Shown here: positions 55,204 through 62,485 of the stretch, piece after piece | Layout: every line of letters begins with the position of its first letter | Position numbering within the stretch: position 1 is the first letter of the stretch | From: Mucilaginibacter gossypiicola | GTDB taxonomy: Bacteria; Bacteroidota; Bacteroidia; Sphingobacteriales; Sphingobacteriaceae | Assembly (NCBI RefSeq): GCF_900110105.1 | Contig: NZ_FOCL01000012.1 | Coordinates: 105,721 to 169,720, forward strand | Length of the DNA: 64,000 nucleotides | Reading direction: 5' to 3' | The notes under the pieces: model-generated | What the model saw: only the letters and a program-made list of their open reading frames with translations | Told to the model about the DNA's origin: nothing | Databases searched by the model: none | Translations under genes and position numbers: made by a program

Positions 55204-55207
55204 CTAA

Positions 55208-56152
55208 ATGTCAGCAGGTCACGATCATTCACACTCGCATTCGCACGGGCATGGGCACCATCACCATGATCACGCCCCTAAGCTCGATCATTTAAATTCG
55301 GCTTTTATATGGGGTATCGTGCTTAACTCGGTATTTGTGGTGGTTGAGGCCATTACTGGTTTTATAACACACTCGCTATCCCTGTTAACCGATGCCGGTC
55401 ATAACCTGAGCGACGTGGCCTCACTTGCACTGGCCCTGCTTGCTTTCAAGCTGACTAAGGTAAGTGCCAACAGTAAATACACCTATGGCTATAAACGGTC
55501 TACCATCATCGTATCGTTCTTTAACGCAGTAATATTATTTGTTGCGGTTGGCTTTATTATTTATGAAGCCGTTATGCGTTTCATGACCCCCGAAACAGTA
55601 TCCGGCGGAACTATGGCCTGGGTGGCTTTTATAGGCATAGGCATTAATGCCTTTACCGCATGGCTGTTTGTAAAGGATAAAGATACCGACCTGAATATTA
55701 AAGGCGCTTACCTGCACATGGCTGTGGATGCCATTGTATCGTTTGGCGTAGTGGTATCCGGCCTCATCATATACTTCACCAAACTATATTGGATTGACAG
55801 CGTAGTGAGCCTTATAATAGGTTTTGTGATATTGCGTGGCACCTGGAGCCTGCTTATTGCCAGTTTACGTTTGGAAATGGACGGCGTACCTGCCGAAATG
55901 GACCTCGATAAAATCAAAGCCGAACTCAAAAAAGCCAAAGGTGTGGTTGATGTACACCACATGCACGTTTGGGCGCTCAGCACTACCGAAAATGCGCTTA
56001 CTGCTCATTTGGTGATCAGCCCCGAATCAATGGCCGATTTTGATAATATCAAACATGATCTGCGTCACCGGCTGGAGCATCTGGATATCAGCCATAGCAC
56101 CTTTGAACCCGAATTTTCGGAAGAGGAGTGTAAGCAGCCTGAGTGTTTGTAA
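55208..56152 (+). CDS. Cation diffusion facilitator (zinc/cobalt exporter)
   Basis: A 314-residue inner-membrane metal/H+ antiporter of the CzcD/ZitB type. The N-terminus is a His-rich metal loop (HDHSHSHSHGHGHHHHDH). Six membrane helices follow, with the metal-site aspartate pattern LLTDAGHNLSD and HMAVDAIVSFG, and the cytoplasmic C-terminal domain contains VDVHHMHVWALS. It probably exports Zn(II). The start immediately follows an exact -7 box. Confidence 0.95.
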   Translation: MSAGHDHSHSHSHGHGHHHHDHAPKLDHLNSAFIWGIVLNSVFVVVEAITGFITHSLSLLTDAGHNLSDVASLALALLAFKLTKVSANSKYTYGYKRSTIIVSFFNAVILFVAVGFIIYEAVMRFMTPETVSGGTMAWVAFIGIGINAFTAWLFVKDKDTDLNIKGAYLHMAVDAIVSFGVVVSGLIIYFTKLYWIDSVVSLIIGFVILRGTWSLLIASLRLEMDGVPAEMDLDKIKAELKKAKGVVDVHHMHVWALSTTENALTAHLVISPESMADFDNIKHDLRHRLEHLDISHSTFEPEFSEEECKQPECL

Positions 56153-56167
56153 TTGCTTTAATGTTAC

Positions 56168-56620
56168 ATGTTTCAATTCGCAGCGCCCATAGCATCATTA
56201 TTAAGCCAGGCAGGGTGGTATCAAGGCAGGGAAATTGATATAACAGATTTCAAACAGGAACTAACGGTTAATGGGTTTACCATCCCAATAGCAGTAGAAA
56301 AATTTTTAACCGAATTTGGTCGCCTTAATATTATCTTTCTCCGAGCCCATGGAACCGATACAGTACATTTCGATGCTAAAGAAGCTGTACGTGGTGTAGA
56401 TCCGTTGTGGGCTCAGAAAGATTATAAAACACGGTTGGCAAACAAAAACCTTTGCATTATAGGGGAAGCATATTCAAATCATTTGACTTTAATGATGGAT
56501 GAAGATGGTGCGGTGTATGGCGGATATGATGATTTCTTGTGTTTTATAGCAAATAGCGGGCGAGAAGCAATCGAGGCAATATGTCTGCGTCTTAATTCTA
56601 AGGAAATACCTTATTTATGA
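56168..56620 (+). CDS. SUKH-3 family protein (immunity-type)
   Basis: A 150-residue cytosolic protein fitting SUKH-3: GWYQGREIDI at the N-terminus, VEKFLTEFGRLNI, the NLCIIGEAYSNHLTLMMDED strand and AVYGGYDDFLCFI. SUKH domains are mostly immunity proteins for polymorphic toxins. No toxin gene is adjacent, so this is an orphan immunity gene or has another role. It begins 15 bp after the metal exporter. Confidence 0.85.
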   Translation: MFQFAAPIASLLSQAGWYQGREIDITDFKQELTVNGFTIPIAVEKFLTEFGRLNIIFLRAHGTDTVHFDAKEAVRGVDPLWAQKDYKTRLANKNLCIIGEAYSNHLTLMMDEDGAVYGGYDDFLCFIANSGREAIEAICLRLNSKEIPYL

Positions 56621-56704
56621 TATTTAGCAACAAATGGTTCGCTGCGAAACTATTTCTTAAAACCACTGATTTTCTTATTTTTATGGTAAAACTATTACCT
56701 GAAG

Positions 56705-56986
56705 ATGAGCAAAGCCAAAACCTTAAAAGCACTTTCTGTAATTACCTTTCTTGAAATAATCGCAATGGTGGCATGGCCGGTTATATTAGGATGGGGCCAG
56801 TTGATCGGCCCGGCAGGGAAGCTGCTCTTTACCATATTTATCTTACCGTTCTTTTACTATATCGGCTTCCTCATATTCCTGTCGCGCTATGCAAAAAGGG
56901 AGAAGGACGATCAAAATATTGGCCTCATTATATTTTCTAATATAATACCTATTATCGGGCTGCTTTATGTTTTAGACATATTTTGA
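56705..56986 (+). CDS. Small membrane protein, 93 aa
   Basis: Three hydrophobic segments (about residues 10-30, 36-58 and 75-93) with few charged residues between; second segment LLFTIFILPFFYYIGFLIFL. No family recognised. It lies in the run of small accessory genes after the SUKH-3 gene. Confidence 0.6.
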   Translation: MSKAKTLKALSVITFLEIIAMVAWPVILGWGQLIGPAGKLLFTIFILPFFYYIGFLIFLSRYAKREKDDQNIGLIIFSNIIPIIGLLYVLDIF

Positions 56987-57038
56987 TAAACGGACAGTAT
57001 TCAGTTTGAAATATTGATGACAACCAAAGGAATTTAGT

Positions 57039-57470
57039 ATGAACATACAGGAACAAATCGAAGCATATATCGCCAGCCAGCCCGAACCAAAACGGAATGA
57101 CATGCAAACCTTGCATTTACACATACTTCAGTTACTGCCGGGATGTAAATTATGGTTCCTGGATGGTAGGGACAGCGAAAATAAAGTTGTTAGTAATCCC
57201 AATATCGGATATGGATCATACACCATAAAATACGCCGATGGTACAACCAAAGAGTTTTATCAAATTGGCATCAGCGCAAATACAACCGGAATTTCAGTTT
57301 ATATCCTCGGGATAAAGGATAAAACATATTTGGCTCAAACTTTTGGAAAAGACCTCGGCAAGGCAAGCGTAACCGGATATTGCATTAAATTCAAAACGCT
57401 GAAAGATATCAACCTTAGTACACTTGATGCGGCAATACAGTACGGAGTTAAGGTTACAGCTGAAAATTAA
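57039..57470 (+). CDS. DUF1801 domain protein
   Basis: A 143-residue cytosolic protein. Its start EQIEAYIASQPEPKRNDMQT and the PGCKLWFLDGRDSENK region are the DUF1801 pattern. The fold is a small alpha/beta domain found widely, of unknown function. The middle part (GYGSYTIKYADGTTKEFYQI) fits well. Single gene with no close partner. Confidence 0.85.
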   Translation: MNIQEQIEAYIASQPEPKRNDMQTLHLHILQLLPGCKLWFLDGRDSENKVVSNPNIGYGSYTIKYADGTTKEFYQIGISANTTGISVYILGIKDKTYLAQTFGKDLGKASVTGYCIKFKTLKDINLSTLDAAIQYGVKVTAEN

Positions 57471-57549
57471 ATCTTAAACCGGGGCACTACGCAAATACCA
57501 ATGTTTATTTAATAATTCTTGCTACCTTAAAGCGATTATTTAACCTATT

Positions 57550-57957
57550 ATGAAATCAACCAGGAGAAAATTTATAACCACAACAGCGGCATTAGCTGCA
57601 GGAACAGTTACTGCATCGGCAATATCATTGAAAGAGCAAAAAGAAGAATGGCCAATAGTTCACCATGTATTTTTCTGGCTTAAAAACCCGGGATCAACAG
57701 AAGATCGTGATAAACTGGTAGCCGGTGTTAAAACCCTTGCCAAAATTGAAACAGTACGCAAGCTTCGTGTAGGTGTTGTAGCCAGTACCGAAAAACGCGA
57801 TGTGGTTGATAACTCATGGGCTGTATCTGAGCTCATGTTCTTCAGCGACCTGGCCGGACAGGCAACCTATCAAACTCACCCCATCCACCTGGAGTTTATT
57901 AAAAACTGCAGCCACCTTTGGGAAAAGGTTATTGTTTATGACGCGCAGGATGCTTAA
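57550..57957 (+). CDS. Tat-exported Dabb (stress-responsive A/B barrel) protein
   Basis: A 135-residue protein with a twin-arginine signal (TRRKFITTTAALAAG, residues 4-18), so probably exported folded. The Dabb domain follows: IVHHVFFWLKNPGSTEDRDKL, then VGVVASTEKRDVVDNSW and a C-terminal HPIHLEFIKNCSHLWEKV. Dabb domains are dimeric barrels; function in Bacteroidota is not known. A TACCTTAA -7-like box is about 29 bp before the ATG. Confidence 0.88.
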   Translation: MKSTRRKFITTTAALAAGTVTASAISLKEQKEEWPIVHHVFFWLKNPGSTEDRDKLVAGVKTLAKIETVRKLRVGVVASTEKRDVVDNSWAVSELMFFSDLAGQATYQTHPIHLEFIKNCSHLWEKVIVYDAQDA

Positions 57958-57998
57958 GTCTCAACTATCCCACGTTATAACTCTCTTCTTCTAAAAGA

Positions 57999-58277
57999 AT
58001 GGTTTCTTTGTATACTTTTATTATGGATTACCTTGGAGGCACCTACGTTTCGCAAGTACGGGCACATAATGAAAATGAGGCAATGATTCTTTGGGCGAAG
58101 AAACTGGAAACCGATGAAATTAAAGGTTTAACACTTGATGACAAAACGATAATTATTAAAAATGGCTTTGATGATGATGAAGCCGTTTTGCTTACCGGGT
58201 TGGAGAACGTATGGTGTTTTGATATACGTACAAAAGGAGGTTTCGCTTTGATCAACTTCATTAAAACACAACAATAA
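57999..58277 (+). CDS. Small protein of unknown function, 92 aa
   Basis: A short cytosolic alpha/beta protein with an acidic middle (NGFDDDEAVLLTG) and no signal. The start is uncertain: ATG 57999 gives the 92-residue form, ATG 58023 (MDYLGGTYVSQ) a form eight residues shorter that also looks natural. The gene follows the Dabb gene by 41 bp. No family recognised. Confidence 0.6.
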   Translation: MVSLYTFIMDYLGGTYVSQVRAHNENEAMILWAKKLETDEIKGLTLDDKTIIIKNGFDDDEAVLLTGLENVWCFDIRTKGGFALINFIKTQQ

Positions 58278-58305
58278 GACTACCCACCTGGATTTAAAGT
58301 TTATC

Positions 58306-58878
58306 ATGAAAACAAAATGCTTAAATTATTTCATAAACATTTTGTTGATAACAGTGGTATGTAACTTTATTTTAAGCTGTTCTAATCCTAAACGTACTGC
58401 TTTACAACGGTTAAAAAGCATGGATAAATCCCAACTTGATAGCATTAAAGATGCGGTATTAAGGAGTTACAGGGATACCATTAAAGTGGATAGCACAGAA
58501 ATAGCAGATAATGGCGATACTGTATCGATAAAATTCAGGCATTATTGTAGTTATGATAATAAAATAAGCGTACCACAGGAATATCTGGATGTTTATGGAA
58601 TCTCCGAATTTCAAACACACAACTTTATATCGGAGATAGAGTTTAAGATCAACTCCAGGATGATTTATAAAGGCGCTATAACTAAAAGTGATTTTAGTAA
58701 GTCCGTTTCCATGAGACTGAAAAAATATGGCGTACTCTACTACACTCCAGATCTGAGCATATCGGGAAAGCGGCTATCCATCGATTATAATATAAATATA
58801 CCTTTATCCGGAGAAGGCTGGGGCTATACTATCAGTATAGATTCAACCGGTAAAAAGATCACCGGTTCGCTTGATTAA
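58306..58878 (+). CDS. Predicted lipoprotein, 190 aa, unknown function
   Basis: N-terminal lipoprotein signal with lipobox ILSC (Cys25 acylated). The mature protein begins with a helical segment (LQRLKSMDKSQLDSIKDAVL) and has beta-rich remainder (TVSIKFRHYCSYDNKISV, GWGYTISIDSTGKK). No family recognised. It converges on DUF5606, with a bidirectional terminator between. Confidence 0.65.
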   Translation: MKTKCLNYFINILLITVVCNFILSCSNPKRTALQRLKSMDKSQLDSIKDAVLRSYRDTIKVDSTEIADNGDTVSIKFRHYCSYDNKISVPQEYLDVYGISEFQTHNFISEIEFKINSRMIYKGAITKSDFSKSVSMRLKKYGVLYYTPDLSISGKRLSIDYNINIPLSGEGWGYTISIDSTGKKITGSLD

Positions 58879-58949
58879 GATGCTAAGGTAGCATTAAGCT
58901 AATTGGTTGGTGTCAACGTATATATCGAATAAGGAAAGAATTGCTACAA

Positions 58950-58981
58950 ACAAAAAAAGCCGATTATTCGGCTTTTTTTGT
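58950..58981. terminator. Bidirectional terminator overlapping the DUF5606 stop codon
   Basis: A 14-bp perfect stem (ACAAAAAAAGCCGA and complement) with a 4-base loop. The stop codon of DUF5606 (minus strand TAA, 58964-58966) lies in the loop. U-tracts exist on both strands. Confidence 0.85.
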
Positions 58982-59470
58982 GGCTTTTTTAGCTTTTGCT
59001 TTTGGAGCAGCAGGTTCAGCTTCCGGCTCAGCAGTTACTGTTTCGGCAACCGGCTCTTCTGCAACCGGGGCAGGGGCTTGGGTTGGATCGGCCTCTTCAA
59101 AAATTGGAAGCGGCTTTAATATCTGGAACCAGGCTATTACCTTTTTAATATCAGATGAGTAAACTTTTTCTTCATCATGATCTGGTGCAACTTCATAAAA
59201 GAAGGTACGTAATGCTTTTCCGTCGGCTTTAACATCAGGTATGTTTGATGCTGATTTCATGCGCTCAAGAACATCAGTTAACCTGATATCATCTTCAACA
59301 CCAAAAATGGTAATCTCGCTCAAAGCGGCTAATTTAGCTGTAGAAAGGTTAGCTATTAGCTTTGTTTTTTGCGCGTCTAAACTTTCCAGCACGTAACCGG
59401 TTTTGTTTTGAGCCAAAGCCTTCCATAAACCAGGTTTTCCTGATACTGATACAATTCCCTGTAAATTCAT
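58964..59470 (-). CDS. DUF5606 domain protein
   Basis: A 168-residue cytosolic protein. The N-terminal 120 residues match DUF5606 (MNLQGIVSVSGKPGLWKALA, TLR-type TFFYEVAPDHDEEKVYSSDI), a Bacteroidota family of unknown function. From about residue 125 the tail is Ala/Pro/Glu-rich, ending in a basic AKAKKATKKAE. I chose ATG 59470; the frame extends by six residues to 59488. The cyclophilin gene lies 80 bp upstream in the same direction. Confidence 0.85.
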   Translation of the reverse strand: MNLQGIVSVSGKPGLWKALAQNKTGYVLESLDAQKTKLIANLSTAKLAALSEITIFGVEDDIRLTDVLERMKSASNIPDVKADGKALRTFFYEVAPDHDEEKVYSSDIKKVIAWFQILKPLPIFEEADPTQAPAPVAEEPVAETVTAEPEAEPAAPKAKAKKATKKAE

Positions 59471-59550
59471 ATATTTTTTGTTAGTCAACCTGATGAAGCG
59501 GATGATTCATCATCATAAAAAGACAAATCATCCACCTATCAACTATTCAC

Positions 59551-59988
59551 TTAATCTTCAATAACTTCGATGGTTAAAATTTTATCTCCCTGGCGAATAG
59601 CGTCAACTACCTCAACATTTTCAATCACTTTACCAAAAACGGTATGGTTACGGTCAAGGTGTGCAGTGTTGTCACGGCTATGGCAGATAAAAAACTGTGA
59701 ACCACCAGTGTTACGACCAGCATGAGCCATTGAAAGCACGCCACGGTCATGGTATTGATTGTTGCCGGTAAGCTCGCAATCAATTTTGTAGCCTGGGCCA
59801 CCTGCACCGGTACCGGTTGGGTCGCCGCCCTGAATCACAAAATTAGGGATAACACGGTGAAAGGTCACGTTATCATAAAAGTTTGATTTTGCTAATTTTT
59901 TAAAGTTAGCAACGGTATTAGGGGCATCCTGATCGTAAAATTCTACGGTCATATCGCCTTTTTCGGTTTTGATTATTGCTTTGCTCAT
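59551..59988 (-). CDS. Cyclophilin-type peptidyl-prolyl isomerase (cytosolic)
   Basis: A 145-residue PpiB-like proline isomerase without signal peptide. It shows FHRVIPNFVIQGGDPTGTG (catalytic Arg in FHR), ELTGNNQYHDRGVLSMAHAG, and NTGGSQFFIC. Length is normal for the short bacterial class. General folding helper. It is transcribed towards DUF5606. Confidence 0.95.
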   Translation of the reverse strand: MSKAIIKTEKGDMTVEFYDQDAPNTVANFKKLAKSNFYDNVTFHRVIPNFVIQGGDPTGTGAGGPGYKIDCELTGNNQYHDRGVLSMAHAGRNTGGSQFFICHSRDNTAHLDRNHTVFGKVIENVEVVDAIRQGDKILTIEVIED

Positions 59989-60041
59989 TTTTTGTTTTTT
60001 TAGAAAACAGTTGGCAAAGGTAATAAAATTGAGGATTAAAG

Positions 60042-60078
60042 AAAAGGTAAAAGGCGAAAGGTAAAAGGCGAAAGGTTT
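60042..60078. repeat. Short tandem AAAAGGYRAAAGG repeat
   Basis: Units AAAAGGTAAAAGGCGAAAGG repeated twice. The complement (CCTTTTGCC type) appears at 60801-60838 inside the signal-peptide region of the next gene. Confidence 0.7.
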
Positions 60079-60092
60079 GCAATACTTATTAA

Positions 60093-60593
60093 TTACCAGG
60101 GCGTAAATGTCATAGTAAGCGTTTTCTCTTTAGGCGAATAGCTGATCTCACCTTTTCTCTTTGAATCAAACATTTTGATCTCCGAAACTGGCTTTTTATA
60201 ATCCTTCCCCAATTCGGCCAATTGAGCAAAAAACCAGTCGAGCCCTTCCTGATCGCCTAAGGTATTGGCAAACCAGGCCAGCTTTTGCAGTTCTATGAGG
60301 TTTACTTTTTCATCAGCTTTGAAAACGTAAGTCCACTTTACTATCATCAGTTCATCAGGCTTGCCAATCAGCTGGGCCCGGCTTCCATTAGCATCTGTAG
60401 CAACAAAATTCGGAAGCAGGCTGATATCTGTGTCTTGCTTAAAAACAAGGCTACTATCGGCCTCAGTAAGCTTTTTAATTAACACGTTACGATTAAGGCG
60501 CATTCCGGCGTTGCCAATCTGCGCATGCGCAGGCAAACAAGATATTAATATAATTGCAACAAGGATGATATTTTTAATAACAGATAAACTCAT
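60093..60593 (-). CDS. Secreted protein of unknown function, 166 aa
   Basis: Signal peptide to AHAQ (residue 25), then a mixed alpha/beta domain (MIVKWTYVFKADEKVNLIEL) without recognised family. Its end lies 104 bp upstream of the cyclophilin start, same strand. Between them is a tract of AAAGG(T/C)(A/G) units (60042-60078). Confidence 0.68.
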   Translation of the reverse strand: MSLSVIKNIILVAIILISCLPAHAQIGNAGMRLNRNVLIKKLTEADSSLVFKQDTDISLLPNFVATDANGSRAQLIGKPDELMIVKWTYVFKADEKVNLIELQKLAWFANTLGDQEGLDWFFAQLAELGKDYKKPVSEIKMFDSKRKGEISYSPKEKTLTMTFTPW

Positions 60594-60735
60594 TTAAGGC
60601 CAGGATTTAACAGCGGTATAAAACTAAAACAACATGCCCAAAGCCCGAAGTCCCTGTGTGTTAAAAATGGTTAAAATACATTAGCTGTTTATTCGTTACA
60701 TTTGATAACCCGGCAGTAACAAATCATTAAGGATC

Positions 60736-62049
60736 GTGGATAATTCATCAGACAATAACTTTTCACCTCTTACATTTCGTTTTTTACTTATAAAGCTAAA
60801 GTTCCTTTTGCCTTTTGCCTTTATCCTTTTACCCTTTTTTTCACGAGCTGCCTCAATCTTAATCCCTATGGATGATGAGCAAAAGGACCACTTAAAATCA
60901 TATGGTATTGCCTTTTGGGTGCTCAAAAACGGTGAAGAAGTTGATTGGCTGCTCAATTACCGTGGCGGCAGCTTCATGATGAAGTACGGCCAAAAAGTTG
61001 AAGAAGAGTGTAAGATTCGCGGGGTAAGCTACGAAGTTATTGCCGATGCCAAAGCCAACGAAATTATTACCGAGGTAAGCGATCCATCGGTAAACATGGA
61101 CCTGGTTAAACTGGAGAAAGCACCACGGATGGCAGTGTACTCGCCTAAAAACAAATTACCCTGGGATGATGCCGTTACCCTCGTTTTGAAATACGCCGAA
61201 ATTCCGTACGACCTGGTTTACGATGAAGAAGTGATCCACGGCGAGCTGCCCAAGTACGATTGGCTGCACCTGCACCATGAGGATTTTACCGGGCAATACA
61301 GCAAGTTTTACGGTGCTTTCCGTTATGCGCAATGGTATACCGATGATATCAAGATCCAGGAGGCTATGGCGCATAAACTGGGCTTTAGCAAAGTATCAAA
61401 AATGAAACTGGCAGTAGCGCAAAACATCCGCGACTTTTGTGCCGGCGGCGGCTTCCTGTTTGCTATGTGCTCCGGTACCGATACCTTTGATATTGCCCTT
61501 TCCGCGGCCAATACCGATATCTGCGAACGCATGTTTGATGGCGACGCTGCCGACCAGGATGCACAAGCTAAACTCGATTTCAGCCAGACTTTCGCCTTCC
61601 AGAATTTCACGCTGGATATGAACCCCATTTCACACTCATTCAGCAATATTGATGTTACTACTACCCGCCAGGTAGACCGGACAAGGGATTTCTTTACGCT
61701 GTTTGATTTTTCGGCCAAATGGGATGTCGTACCAAGTATGCTTACGCAAGATCATGATAAGGTAATTAAAGGCTTTATGGGCCTAACCACAGCTTATAAT
61801 AAAAGCATGCTTAAACCCGGCGTTACCATCATGGGCGAGATGAAAACCGCCAATGAGGCACGCTACATTCACGGTGAATATGGCAAAGGCCAATGGACCT
61901 TCTACGGCGGCCACGATCCTGAGGATTACCAGCATGCCGTAAATGATCCGCCAACAGATTTGAAGCTCCACCCAAACTCGCCGGGCTACAGGCTGATCTT
62001 AAACAACGTGCTTTTCCCGGCTGCTAAAAAGAAAAAACAGAAAACGTGA
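60736..62049 (+). CDS. Secreted protein annotated in relatives as 'asparagine synthetase B'
   Basis: A 437-residue protein (GTG start) that matches a conserved Bacteroidota family beginning ASILIPMDDEQKDHLKSYGI and LNYRGGSFMMKYG. Databases often call it asparagine synthetase B, but no AsnB glutaminase or synthetase domain is visible; the middle region (GFLFAMCSGTDTFDIALSAA, HGEYGKGQWTFYGGHDPED) looks like a class-I amidotransferase-like fold instead. A hydrophobic N-terminus suggests export. The start is uncertain: GTG 60736 or a later codon; ATG 60868 would remove the signal. The signal-peptide codons are a CCTTTTGCC repeat. Confidence 0.75.
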   Translation: MDNSSDNNFSPLTFRFLLIKLKFLLPFAFILLPFFSRAASILIPMDDEQKDHLKSYGIAFWVLKNGEEVDWLLNYRGGSFMMKYGQKVEEECKIRGVSYEVIADAKANEIITEVSDPSVNMDLVKLEKAPRMAVYSPKNKLPWDDAVTLVLKYAEIPYDLVYDEEVIHGELPKYDWLHLHHEDFTGQYSKFYGAFRYAQWYTDDIKIQEAMAHKLGFSKVSKMKLAVAQNIRDFCAGGGFLFAMCSGTDTFDIALSAANTDICERMFDGDAADQDAQAKLDFSQTFAFQNFTLDMNPISHSFSNIDVTTTRQVDRTRDFFTLFDFSAKWDVVPSMLTQDHDKVIKGFMGLTTAYNKSMLKPGVTIMGEMKTANEARYIHGEYGKGQWTFYGGHDPEDYQHAVNDPPTDLKLHPNSPGYRLILNNVLFPAAKKKKQKT

Positions 62050-62122
62050 TGTTGTTAGCTTAAAGCAAAAGGCTGAAAGCCATGAAACGCGCGTTGCAAA
62101 CGAGCACAAGTTCAAAACAAAC

Positions 62123-62235
62123 CATGTCATTGCGAGCGCAGCGTGGCAACCGCACGGAAGCAAAGCCGCCCTGTATAGCATGCGATTGCCACGTCGCGCC
62201 GAAGCTCATACCCGTTTTGCTCCTGGCAATGACAT
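62123..62235. repeat. Palindromic repeat family 'CATTGCGAG', copy 8
   Basis: Begins ATGTCATTGCGAGCGCAGCG; the right end has an insertion before CAATGACAT. Just left, CGTTGCAAACGAGCACAAGT (about 62092) resembles the end of the element at 62359. Confidence 0.75.
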
Positions 62236-62280
62236 GATTTTATTATACATTAAACAAAAAATCCCGGCCAAACTATACTC

Positions 62281-62379
62281 GCGCTCGTTTGCAACGAGTG
62301 CGTAGTCTGGGTTTGCGTTTATAACGCAACAGGCGATACAATCGCCAAACCATATTAAGCACTCGTTACAAACGAGCGC
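62281..62379. mobile_element. 99-bp palindromic element inside a 41-bp direct repeat
   Basis: Ends GCGCTCGTTTGCAACGAGTG (plus C) and its complement agree at 20 of 21 positions. Direct repeats of 41 bp lie on each side at 62232-62272 and 62386-62426 with one mismatch. The right repeat is part of the sucD terminator. Confidence 0.7.
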
Positions 62380-62411
62380 AAGTCCACATGATTTTATTAT
62401 ACGTTAAACAA

Positions 62412-62441
62412 AAAATCCCGGCCAAATCATGACCGGGATTT
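62412..62441 (-). terminator. sucD terminator
   Basis: On the minus strand: AAAATCCCGG pairs with CCGGGATTTT, followed by a T run. Half of this hairpin is duplicated at 62258-62270. Confidence 0.85.
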
Positions 62442-62485
62442 TCAAATATTATAAAGCTTTTGCTTTCGGCTTTCAGCCTTAAGCT

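Larger units (their letters stand above)
62050..62485. other. 436-bp intergenic region: palindromes, inserted element and sucD terminator
   Basis: Convergent space between the 'AsnB-like' gene and sucD. It has a CATTGCGAG palindrome (62123-62235), a 99-bp inverted-repeat element (62281-62379) flanked by 41-bp direct repeats, and the sucD terminator (62412-62441). No gene. Confidence 0.75.
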
